64,000 nt of DNA from Cymodocea nodosa (Eukaryota > Streptophyta > Magnoliopsida > Alismatales > Cymodoceaceae): positions 20,635,001-20,699,000 of the forward strand of contig CM072340.1 of the NCBI GenBank assembly GCA_036874045.1. The letters run 5' to 3'. The notes beneath the pieces are model-generated. The model saw only the letters and a list, made by a program, of their open reading frames with translations, was not told the origin of the DNA and made no database searches. The translations under genes and the position numbers were made by a program. Shown one piece after another: positions 38,401-48,939 of the stretch (position 1 is its first letter; each line of letters opens with the position of its first letter).

Positions 38401-39680
38401 TGATATATGAATTTGAAGACAGTTTTACTCCCCCGATCTCTAATAACCCCACACAACCAAAAGTGATACCCAAAGTCTCGAACAAATCGAGTTGCACTAA
38501 TACAGGATATTAAGGCTTTTTTATCTTTATCTTTATCAGATATTAAGGTATTAAGGCTTTTTATCTTTCACTGCCAATTACCAGATCCATAAGCAACAAT
38601 ATTAAAGATATTAAGGCTTTTTAGCAGGATTAAAAATGATGTTATTGGCAGTTTGTTAGCAAACATAAGGTAATGAGTTTCCTATTTTCTTCTCTTGCAA
38701 AAAATAAAAATGGAAAAAAAAGGATGATGAGTCCTACCGGTTTCCCATTGTGGAGCAAAGCTATAAGGGTTCCAAACAACGGCTTTCCTGTGATGAAGAA
38801 TCACTGCCATGAATACATTTTTTGTACTACTACTAATACTGTTCTTTTCGAGTTGTTAAGATAACATACTCAAATTAGAGAAAAGAAGAAAATAAGAAAG
38901 CTTACAACTAAGCAAAAGAAAAAGGCGAGACACCTGTAATGAAACTCTTAGTCCCATCGATCGGATCCAAGACCCAGACATAGTCTGCAGATTCGTCGCT
39001 GCACTTCCAACCGTTCTCCTCCCCGAAACTAAAGCATCAAACGATTTCGTTCGTACAGTAACACTTGTATTGTTTTCGTAACAGTAATTCACCAGATGAA
39101 ATTTAAGACAAGGAGAGGAAAACACGCAATGTCACTCACATTGCATGAGAAGGGAAACTCTTAGAGATGATCGAAACCATGGCCGCCTCCGCCTCACGAT
39201 CAGCAATCGTCACAGGGCCTGGAACCGGATGAGGCATCATTATCATCATCATCAGAACGCTAGAATTCGAAAACGCATACCGAAATCACACAAAGAAAGG
39301 AAAACGGAAGACATACTGAGGTCGTCCTTGTCGAGGATGGTGAAGGACTTAGTACGGAAATACTTGCGAATCACCTCCCCTGCTGCGTCACCCAGCTCAT
39401 TGCCGACCTCGAGGAACCGATCCATCGTCTCCGATCTCGATGCGGCAACTCCGTCATCTGAGACGACAGCCTCCATCTCCTTCCCGCTGTTCATCCTCTT
39501 CCTCACTCTGTTGGCGACGGCTTCAGATCGGCCGCCGCTGCTTTTCCACAGCCGAAATTCACCTCGACCTCGGGTCCGGTGCGGAAATCGGACAGGAAAG
39601 GGAGTGGAGTGGCATTTCAGGGCAAGATTGGGGAGGAGGCGGGGGAAGGGAGAGTTGTGGGAGGAGAGGAGCGTTCGCAT
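35435..39680 (-). CDS. IMPL2: IMPL2/HISN7, plastid histidinol-phosphate phosphatase
   Basis: Nine exons (minus): 39680-39317, 39218-39140, 39028-38934, 38787-38738, 38110-37986, 36704-36638, 36404-36315, 35752-35641, 35505-35435. They join in phase to give 350 residues, close to Arabidopsis IMPL2 (346). The first about 80 residues are a Ser/Arg-rich plastid transit peptide. Then come SEVGNEL-like helix sequence, EVIRKYF, DKDDLSPVTIADREAE, GEENGW (metal-binding Glu), WVLDPIDGTKSF (inositol-monophosphatase signature), IDQPVLMERWIGM, VKVPLYGCDCYAYALLASGF and FNVVAAGDPN, ending LLEWR. The enzyme removes phosphate from L-histidinol phosphate, the penultimate stage of plastid histidine synthesis, using Mg2+. 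The start is the first in-frame ATG. The last intron fits only a GC-AG pair (CAG|GCATAT). Intron 5 is long and may hold a small transposon. Confidence 0.93.
37121..37570. mobile_element. Possible small DNA transposon (MITE) in IMPL2 intron 5
   Basis: The left edge ggccatgtttggacc is typical of hAT or PIF-type MITE termini. A weak inverted counterpart (ccaaacattcaatgcc) lies near 37550. Ends and target duplication are not secure. Confidence 0.25.
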
Positions 39681-40164
39681 TTGCAAAGTGGCGGAGGGAC
39701 GGACGGAACAAACTGAACAAGTGGGGAGGTTGCGGAAAATGTGCAAGAGCGGAACTACACTACCGATGAGAAGAGGAAGTTTTCCATGTACCGAAAAAAA
39801 GAAAACATTAGAAGAAATTATACTTAGAGGAATAAGAATTTTAACAAAATTATAAACGTAGAATTGAATTTTTAGACTTATAATTACGATTGAATTTTTT
39901 GCATCAATATAAAAAAAATAAAAATTGAAGAGTCAAATTATAAAAATATTATTAATATAAAAAGTTACGAAAGATAATTAAAAAAAGTAATCCGTTAATG
40001 TTAGTGATTTCTAATCTATTTTTTTATAGTGGAAGGTAATTTTTATAATTTCTTTCATGAAATTTTATATTAATTAATAGTAAAAACTTACTTAAATTTT
40101 GTTTAACGAGGTAATACAGAACTAACAGTAGTACCACGACTGGTGAGTTCCGGTCCTCCATTTT
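39681..40164. other. Upstream flank of IMPL2
   Basis: Leader and promoter side of the minus-strand IMPL2 gene. It turns AT-rich after 39790 and no clear TATA element can be chosen. The plus-strand open frame at 39145-39855 is antisense to IMPL2 exons 1-2. Confidence 0.4.
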
Positions 40165-41339
40165 ACGATGAAAACATTTGCAATAGTAAGAAGCATAGAT
40201 TTTTGTTTCGTACTAACACCGCATAGGTGGTGTCATGAAACAAATAAAAAATCCGACAGAAATAAGAAGAAAAATGTAATCTGGCTTCACAAGCCAACTA
40301 TTATTACACACATCAATCAATTGCACGATGTTCTAAGTACACAACTATGAAGATGAATCGTTGATAAACGTTCATCTAACCATGTTGGATAAACAGTTGA
40401 GACTACGTACATAAATATGTAACATACCACAATGTTTGGCATGATAATCAGATTAGAAGTATAATGCTCACACTTAACCTATGTTTTTGACTTATCCCAA
40501 CATTCACCTCTCTAACCACTATAGATGGGGAAGATCTAAGCAAAGTCATTTGACAAATCTTCTTCTTTAAACATCCAATGACTAGGGAAAATTTTGTTGA
40601 ATCAAGTATTAAAATTAATTAATCATAGTTAATTAATGTTACATTAGGAAAAATTTGATGAGAGATCAAAGACAATTCCCAAAAAGCAACCCGAATGGAC
40701 ACATGCACGCAAGCATATGTAGCCTTCATGTCCTCTTTAAATTCTTAGTGAACAATAATCTAAAAGATCCTACAATGTAAGGTTGAGAAGAAAATAATTT
40801 TCTTTAGGATATATATATAAGACTAAAAAATCACCTCACCCATGCACATGATAAGTCCTTTTCTTTTTCTATCATGTCTTCAACTTTAGAGTTTAACTTT
40901 ATTTATTTGATATTAACTAATTAAGTGTTCTTGAAATTGATCATAGATTATAATTTACATAGACCTAATTAGTAATACTTATGACATAGATAAATCGACA
41001 GTGGAAGATACAAAAAATTCAAAAAAGATCTATAACAAAAACTACGGTTTCTTTCATAAACTGCAAATAAAAAATTGCATGCATACCAATGGTACAACAT
41101 AACAATAATTAAAACAAGCGAAAATGATGCCAAATGAGCAACCCGAGTTTGAAGTAATACTTAGATGCAGGCAAATAATATCAAGAAACTGCTTGAAACA
41201 ACAATAAAAATATGAAAAGAAGCTGAAGGACCTAATGCTAGGAGAAAATCACACAAGTAGCACAGTTTTGCATAATCATGTCAATCTGAGAGGAAAGGAT
41301 CACGCAAAGCAGAACACAGTTCGCACACTTGTAAAATAT
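40165..41339. repeat. 3' flank block of DUF247 unit, copy 1
   Basis: Landmarks shared with 54230-55200 and 56100-57300, and in part with 48160-48940: gaaacaaataaaaaa, aatctggc...cacaag, cataccacaatgtttg, gacttatccca, and aaatttgatgagag. It lies 3' of the minus-strand gene at 41340. This copy lacks about 400 bases present in the middle of the other long copies. Confidence 0.7.
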
Positions 41340-42893
41340 TTAAGCATTTTGAGTTCTATCTTGATTGAAGGACTTGATGCCGTACACGGTCTGCACGGCT
41401 GTGAGACCGAGTAGGATGATGGCCGCGATGACTGAAATGATCGCCCATGGATTACTGAAGTACTCGTGCATCAACTTTGCCCGCCATCTATTGTGATCCT
41501 TCTTGGAGTACTCCTCCAGTTCCTTGAAAAGGTTGGCGAGATGGTGCTTTTCAAAGTCGCAGGTCACGCCCGACCGAATCCCATTGAAGAAGTTCGCGAC
41601 GTCCTGGTCACTCCCGAGCGTGCTCTCGATGATACCCACGCGCTTGAGAAGCGCGACATCGGCGACGGTGTCGATCAGGTTGACCATGAGCGATATGTAG
41701 CTGGTGAAGTGATTTTCGACGACAAGGCGGTTCTGCTCCAATTCTAGAAAGTTCCGGAATGTGGATAGGGATCTCCAGTTGAGGCTTACCGGTGCGATCT
41801 CCATGGTGCCGTCGTTGAACGAGACGTCCAAGTAGCAACTTGCGTTCTCCTTCCTTTTGAAATATACGCCGGCGTCCTTGAGTTCTGTCGCTGTGGGAAA
41901 GGCCCTGGGTTTCTTCTCCCTCTCCCTGGCGTTGCCCTCGGTATTGACAGTAGCCTTGTGGGCTCGGGAAGCATACCAACCGGGCGTCTTCCAGATGATC
42001 AGCAATTCGAAGAAGGAGACGATGATGTAGAGGAAAGCAATAAGGACCCAAGAGATATAACCCCTGACCTTTTTCAGCAAGCGGAACAAGCCACGGACCA
42101 CCTTAAAGATTGAGTCTGTGAGCTGTCTGGTCTCCGGTGGGGGGCAAATCCTTGTGTCCTCTTGATTGAGATATTGCGAAAGGCACAGGTATGACAGGTG
42201 AAGAAGATGGTGGATCTTGCGATCTTTGCTCAAGTGCTCCAATGAATCCCTGTATCTGAACGTCGAATTCTTGTGAAGGAAAGAAAGTGCCAGATCCAAT
42301 AAAGTTAGTTCCTCATTATTAGAACCATGAACATCGTGCTGTGTATTTTCAAGAATAATCTCTAGGACGAACCACGGGATTTGGTTTTCCATCAAAAGCA
42401 AGTCATTTCGTAGCGTCGGCGAGTTTCTTTTATTGGCATTGAGCGGCAAACCAACCTCCCCATTCGCACGTTTTAGAAAGTATTCAACTATGAAACAACC
42501 ATCGACTATCAGCAACTTCACTAAATCTTCCGACCTGAGGTCGATGTATTCCGAGTACTGCTGTCGCACCTTCTCCACACAGCGGGAAATGTGAAGAGCG
42601 TATTTGCTCACATCGTTACTCTCGTTTCTGGCAAGCAAGTCGTGCAAGTACAATAGCTTCCACTTCGCCACCGGTGCGACGTCGTCCCTAATTCGATGAA
42701 ACGGTCCAATGGGCATGAGCTTGGGTTCGTAAGCATCTTCGAGGCCTTTTCGGATGTCCGACGGTATTTTCCATATGGTCGGTTGGAAATTGAGGATGGA
42801 ATCGACATTGATTTCTTCTAGCTCCTTTTCCACTGCGTCAACCGCCATCTCTGCTACTTCTTCCTCTGTAGATTGATTGGAAGGAGATGCCAT
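41340..42893 (-). CDS. DUF247 (UPF0481) protein, copy 1, intact
   Basis: An uninterrupted frame of 517 codons from ATG 42893 (MASPSNQSTEEEVAEMAVDA). Family marks: IWKIPSDIRKG at 40-50 followed by YEPKLMPIGPFHR; LLIVDGCFIVEYFL; LLLMENQIPWFVLEI near 165-180; a hydrophobic segment SWVLIAFLYIIVSFFELL near 280-300; ELKDAGVYFKR; SDQDVANFFNG; and a C-terminal membrane helix near 481-503 (WAIISVIAAIILLGLTAVQ). DUF247 proteins are plant-specific membrane proteins of mostly unknown function; some grass members are self-incompatibility determinants at the S and Z loci. The frame stays open upstream of the ATG through LHLHLHLHLL-type codons, but the upstream 'start' is GTG, so 42893 is preferred. Single exon, as is usual for the family. 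Confidence 0.92.
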   Translation of the reverse strand: MASPSNQSTEEEVAEMAVDAVEKELEEINVDSILNFQPTIWKIPSDIRKGLEDAYEPKLMPIGPFHRIRDDVAPVAKWKLLYLHDLLARNESNDVSKYALHISRCVEKVRQQYSEYIDLRSEDLVKLLIVDGCFIVEYFLKRANGEVGLPLNANKRNSPTLRNDLLLMENQIPWFVLEIILENTQHDVHGSNNEELTLLDLALSFLHKNSTFRYRDSLEHLSKDRKIHHLLHLSYLCLSQYLNQEDTRICPPPETRQLTDSIFKVVRGLFRLLKKVRGYISWVLIAFLYIIVSFFELLIIWKTPGWYASRAHKATVNTEGNAREREKKPRAFPTATELKDAGVYFKRKENASCYLDVSFNDGTMEIAPVSLNWRSLSTFRNFLELEQNRLVVENHFTSYISLMVNLIDTVADVALLKRVGIIESTLGSDQDVANFFNGIRSGVTCDFEKHHLANLFKELEEYSKKDHNRWRAKLMHEYFSNPWAIISVIAAIILLGLTAVQTVYGIKSFNQDRTQNA

Positions 42894-43962
42894 TTTCTCA
42901 GAGTCTGTGTTCGCTGCAAGAAGATGGAGATGGAGATGGAGATGAAGGCACACAAGGCCCAGATACGTGGAGGTAGACCGTAGATGAAGTTTTGGGCGTC
43001 AACGATTGAAGGTGAAATCTCTATCTATACTCGTTGAAATCTAGAAAATTTTCTATTAATTACAAATCTGTTGCACGCTAATTCATGACAAATCAAGTGA
43101 AAGAATTTTAAAGAATATCACATGCAGAAAACAACGGTTGAGATCATTAAAAATTAATGAAAACTAATAATAGACCAACACAGAGGTAATCATCGAATTT
43201 TCACAAAGTCCTAACCATTGTGTATGCATCCTCATAACATTCAACTTACATTCTATTGATAAGCGCAAATTAATTATTGTGTATTTATTAGGTAAACCCT
43301 AAAGTATACACTCCCTTTTCTTTAGAAAAAGATTCATTTATTTTGGTTCACTCACAGAGTAATTCTACGTGAGTACTATTCTAATTGTACTTGATTTTTG
43401 CCTACATTGGATAAGTTTCGCTGAAAAAGAAATAACTCAAACATCTCTAAAGTTCTCGTTAGATTCGCGGACATCAACAACGACAAGATTCTCGAACACA
43501 ATGGAACAATTGACTATATTTAAAAATCTTCAGCTTATATTTGATCATGGGATTCGATCTCGATGTTCATGATCTCAAGGCTTGGCATGTTGAGAACATG
43601 GGCAACGATGTGGAGACGTGGGCGTAGGTGAGGAAGGTGAGGTGTGCATGTATCTCAGTGTCGTGCAGTTACCACGACCTATCAAATAAAAAAAATACTT
43701 TCTATAAAATAAAATAAAAAATTAAATTCCAATATGCATCTATTTCCTTGGATTTAATGCTCAAAACATACTCGCTTTTACTTTATATTCTTTTGAAAAT
43801 ACTCAAATATTTGAAGGTTTTTACTTTGACGGGGTTGGCAAGCTAGGACGTGTCGTCGTTTGGCATCATTCTTTCCTTTTTCCAAGCCATAAGTAGTATT
43901 TGTTGTTGCTAATTATTACTTCACATCTATATGTACTTGTTCAATTGATTTTCTACGTACAC
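42894..43962. other. 5' flank of DUF247 copy 1
   Basis: Contains the (GGAGAT)n hexamer run at 42922-42943 just before the gene. Sequence at 43016-43160 matches 59410-59550, so the duplicated unit extends into the 5' flank. No further gene is seen. Confidence 0.5.
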
Positions 43963-44290
43963 ATATTTATAAACTATGTATGTCTTAGATATATGTATAT
44001 GTTCACATCAATCATTTTCAACTTTACATAGTCAACGTGTAACTTTATTTATCGAGCACATTTTTGTCAATACAAGAGAGTTTGTATACACGAAATTGGA
44101 CGAATTTGTTTGGTAATCCTTTGATGCATATATGCATAAATTTTTTTCATTTTCATCCAATTCCATGTGCACAAATCCCTCCATATTTACAAAAATGTGC
44201 TTGATAAATAGAGTTATATGTTGACTATTTAAAGTCGAAAATGATTGATGTGAACATATACATATATCTAAGACCAAACATATAAATATT
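43963..44290. mobile_element. Foldback MITE with ~88-bp terminal inverted repeats
   Basis: The arm at 43982-44073 (gtcttagatatatgtatatg...) is the near-perfect reverse complement of 44186-44274, with only about seven mismatches over 88 bases. A weaker atatttata pair extends the symmetry to about 43963 and 44290. The loop is about 110 bases and there is no transposase frame, so this is a non-autonomous foldback or MITE-type DNA transposon. The high arm identity suggests it is fairly young. Confidence 0.8.
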
Positions 44291-44689
44291 ATCACCATTT
44301 TTAAAGTCATCTAATCACCCTTTTCTTGAAAAATCCAGACCAAACAAAAATTCACAAAGAAAAATAATAATATTGAAAAATATTATCCTACTTCACATAC
44401 ATACAAATATTCACTATCACCATACAGTTTACAAGTATACATTCTTTTGACAATAAAAGATCTTGTAAACTGCCTACAAAATATACTTTTCTAATGCAAC
44501 CTTTCTAACTCATGCCCTACTTGCTACTCTATAGGAAAACTTAAAAGAAACAACCAAGAGAGGTGAACTAATGTCCAATAAGTAATCTATCCATTAGTCA
44601 ACTAAATTTAAATAAATAACAATGTTGCAATAAGGAAAATTTAAAATGTAAAATTTCATATAGTTTAACAAATTCAATAGTCTTTCAAT

Positions 44690-44900
44690 TTACACAATAA
44701 GCCTAAAGGGCAAACTACAACCTTATAGCCTTCCCGACCACAAGTAAAGCACTTTCCACCCTTCCACCTGCATTGACTAGGATGGCTTCTCCCACACCTT
44801 TAGCATGTAGTTGGTTTCTACCTTAGTCTGAATTTCTTTCCCTTTCCTTTGAACTAACCATTAGGAGGCCTCTTACTTGATGACAAGGATGGTTGTAAAA
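44690..44900 (-). mobile_element. LTR-retrotransposon gag zinc-knuckle relic
   Basis: On the minus strand a CFTCGREGY-type knuckle preceded by basic residues resembles the nucleocapsid part of gag. It is a short, broken and old fragment. No terminal repeats or pol were recognised around it. Confidence 0.35.
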
Positions 44901-47900
44901 CTAAAACTAATCTTGAAGTTGAGTATGTGACTCCAACATACCATAGAATCAGAACTACTAGCTAACCTACCCTTACCTTATAACCAAACTTTGCTAGCTA
45001 ACCTACCCTTACCTCATAACCAAACTTTGCTAATCTGCTCTCTATGATTATGGCCAAAACTAATGTCACCAAGTAAGTTATCGACTTCTACATAGCCACT
45101 ACAAATCGAATATGTAGGTTCAAACCTTGATTTAACTTTTATTTAAACCAAATTTAACCATACATAATAGGTTGGCCATTAATCAAATTAAGTGCACAAG
45201 TTCCACACCATTTCATGATATTTCAAAACATAAAGCATCTAAATAATACACAACATTCACATATCATAAAATGTATAAGTCCATTACATTATACATCATC
45301 ATCTATAATTGCAAATAAGTAAGATAAACCATAATATACAATATCATCAGACATTAATCATCAACCATGTGTCAAGCATACTAATAAATATGCATCACCA
45401 GCCAAAAGGTTTAGAATTAAGGGCTTTAAGTACTTTGCAACTACAAGCCCTACTATTTATAAGCTAATTTAGCTACCATTACTATTAATTACTATAATGT
45501 ACAATAATCTACATAATCATGGCGTGATAAACTACATTTGACACTAATCAATATCTTTAGCTTCAAAATCCACACAATTATGGCATAATAGACTACATTT
45601 GACACTAATGAATATTTTAAGCTTCATAATCTACACCATTTTCATCACAAAGTTTCGGCAATCAATAACATTTTGCAAATACCTCATTTGATAAATAAAT
45701 TAATAAAGTAAGAGAGGAAAGATTACTTACTAAGATTAGGGAGAAAAATCCCTAAAATACCTCTCTTCAAGTTTCCCCTTCTTCCTCCTCACTACGGACA
45801 GCCGGGGAGCCCCAACACCAAGCTAGATCGGCCTTCTCCTACAAGCTCAAGGGACATGAGTGTCAACACCACGAGCAGCCCGCGCACACGCCGATCGATA
45901 TATAACAATGAGGTGGTTGATATTTCACCGCTCCAATGTTTAATTAATTAATGATTTATCTATTTATTTATTTATTTATTTGATGACGTCATATGTGACG
46001 TCATACGTGTAAATTAAACTTGTAGACATCCAATGACCTGCCGGCCACGTGACGATGCTTGTCGTATCGGCGGAGGGGGCGCCACCGACACCACCACTAC
46101 CACCACCACGCGCACCATTCAAAATTCGAATGTGATCCAATGCCACCGAAATCTAGTGCGTCAACGCCACCTATATTCAAATGTTGACTGTCATTGAACT
46201 TGCGTGCCCTTCGTCATCTTCCTCTCCATCCCGTACCCTTCGCCACCGCCGCTCCTGCCATCATCATCCATATTTAACTCGTGATTCCCTGCGTCCATCA
46301 ATATTTCCTGACCAGCATTAATGAACAACGGGGCATTTTCGAAAATATTTTAAGGTTTAGGGTATTTTTGTCTTTTACCTGCTGATGGTCATCGGCGACA
46401 GTGCATCGCTGTCACCGCGGCAGTAACATGTACCGTCATTGTTCACATCATACGATCGTTAAGTAGGTTTGACGTGGACGCCAATGAAGTATTATATACA
46501 AACCCTTCGTTGGAGCTTCTGATTAAATCCATTCCATATTTATAGAAAATTATTACAACAAAGCTAAATGTTCCCAGCGACAACTTTAATAGAGTTACGG
46601 CTTTATCTATGTACGGATGAGGACAACGGATTCCTTTCACCGTCACTTCCAAAAAGTGATCCCTCCGAAGGAAAGTGTTTTACCTGTCAAGTACTTAGAT
46701 GGTACTATTGATTTAACGAAAAAAATGAAGTTCCCTAGTGTTTTAACTTTTGGGGAAAGGGAAAGCACATGCATGCATCGATGTGCCAAGTTTTTCAATA
46801 TTTGTTTACTTGATCCTCTTGTTTATTTACCGAATAAAGTTGTCTTACCCTTTTTCACGATTCTACACAGGCTCGGAAATTCGAACCTGTGACTCGATAT
46901 CTGACAGGAGATTCAGAATACATTTGAGAATAGACAATTTCAAATAACCAGGACAATTAATTAATGCTCATATTGCTTATCGATTTCAAATTTTAAATTA
47001 AATACGAATAAAATATAATCCAATAAATAAAGGTAAGAAGACTTACCTACACTTGCGCGCCCTACTTCCCTGTCTCTTCCTCCACCTCCCGTTTCATTTT
47101 CCAAGACGTAACGTAAGCTCCCAACCCAACCCACTAGCACTGAATGATAATAACAATGCACGGAACGTCGCCATCTTGGTTCGGAGGAGAATGCAGGACG
47201 ACAGAATCGTTTGAGGATCGACGGAACCCGTGGGTCTGTTTCAAATTTCAATCGTAGTCCATCGAATACCACCACTCAATTTTGTGGTATTGTTGAGTTC
47301 CCCCATCCGCACCTTTGTTTGTTTACGATCACTTCGTCGATCGTCTTACCCCTACCCTTCTTGTCTGTTCAAACGAAAAGAGTCAGACGTTTCTTTTTTT
47401 TCTTCGTTATTTTTGGATTCATGCTACTGTTAAATTTTTTCCTTTGCCTATTTACTTATTTTGTTTATTTCATCACATCATGCTTAAATCGTTTAAATTA
47501 AATCATATAAAGTTTGTTGTTCACTCGCTACATTTACACAGTCCTCTTCTAAACTTTTAATTCTATTCATCTGTTTGAATATAAAAATTATTTTCTCATC
47601 TATTTTATTTTTATATAAATAATTAATTACATGTATCATCTCATTGAACACTTAAACATATCTAAGAAGTTTAAAAATTAGGTATTTAACAACTTCCTTA
47701 CGTGTATCTAAAATATTTATTCAAACTCTTTGGTTAGTAGATTTATATAAATTACTTCGTTTCATGTGTATCCATACATAATACTTAGATATTTTTTAGT
47801 CTTTCCTGAAATCAGATTAGATGATGACTTCATCTTCTTCTTTTTTCTTTGAAGTCTTTGTCAATATCTTCCCTTATATAATCTTAGGTGTTACAATATT

Positions 47901-47929
47901 AAAATTTCAAACTAACTTAAATTATATTC
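44901..47929. other. Gene-poor spacer between DUF247 copies
   Basis: AT-rich to 45780, then a GC-richer patch at 45780-46300 with a (TTTA)n run and paired TGACGTCA sites. Another GC-richer patch lies at 47050-47390. No protein family is recognised in either. Confidence 0.4.
45984..46003. promoter_or_regulatory. Paired TGACGTCA (CRE/as-1-type) bZIP sites
   Basis: Two perfect palindromes, 45984-45991 and 45996-46003, lie 12 bases centre to centre, close to one helical turn. TGACGTCA is a classic bZIP (TGA/CREB-type) site. No adjacent gene start is recognised, so a target is unknown. Confidence 0.4.
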
Positions 47930-48120
47930 TTTGTGTTGTTTTAATCCAAATCCAACGCTTTCTCCTTTCACAAGTTCACACTGCATTTCAATCATTTAAA
48001 GAAAACCGGAGGGATATTGGAAGTAGACCAAATAGTTCATTACAAAATACCACCTCCGATGATTAATTAGTGGTGAATGAAAACTATGGGCACCTAATTC
48101 AGATATTGGGTGGCATGTAA
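47930..48120. repeat. Duplicated block, contiguous copy
   Basis: Matches 60240-60344 (left half: attatattctttg...tttcaatcattt) and 61310-61445 (right half: ggaagtag...taatctaccaatcaat). Here the halves are joined. Confidence 0.65.
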
Positions 48121-48939
48121 ATCCGAGTAATCTACCAATCAATAAACCTTGATGTCATACTATGGAAAATTTGATGAGAGACCAAAGACCACGCCTAACT
48201 AAGATCAGACCCAATTGCACCCATGCACGAGAGCATATGCGGCCTTAATGTCCACCTTAAGTTGTTGAACAATAATCCAAAAGCAGGTCGAAACGAGAAT
48301 ACTTTTGTTTAGGATATAAGACAAAAAAGCAATACAATCATGCACAAGATATATCCTTCTATCATCGCTTTAACTTTAGAATTTCAATTTATTTTGTTTA
48401 ATATTAACTAATCAAGTGTTCTTGAAATTTGTCATAGATTATAATTTACATAGACTTAATTAGTAACATGTGTTAAAATATATAAATCAATAAGTTAAAA
48501 AATATTCAAAAACAAATAAAAAAATCTGGAACAAAAATTGGAATTCCTTTCATAAACTACAAATATAAACTTACATACAAGTGAAAATGGTACAACATCG
48601 CAAATCATAATTTGCATACAAACCAACGGCACAACATCGCAACAATTAAGACAAACAATACTTGTAACAAGTGAAAATGATGACAAATGAGCAACTAAAT
48701 TTCAAGTAATACGTAATACAAGCAAATAATATCAGGAAATTGCTTAAAATAACATTAAAAACATAGAAACCAAAGGACCGGATGCTAACATGGCACGAGC
48801 AGCAAACTTACGTGCGGTCGTAGCAATCGAAGAGAGAAGGATAGCGCAAAGCACTACAGAACGAGCGTAGTGTATGCTTAGATAATCCTGACCGTTGATG
48901 CAAATGGATGGAACAAAAAAAAGGTTCGCACACTTCTAA

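Noticed and set aside
39145-39855. 236-codon plus-strand frame
   Set aside because: Antisense to IMPL2 exons 1-2, which have clear homology on the other strand.
46865-46890. tRNA T-arm-like sequence (aaattcgaacctgtgac)
   Set aside because: No matching acceptor, D or anticodon stems around it.
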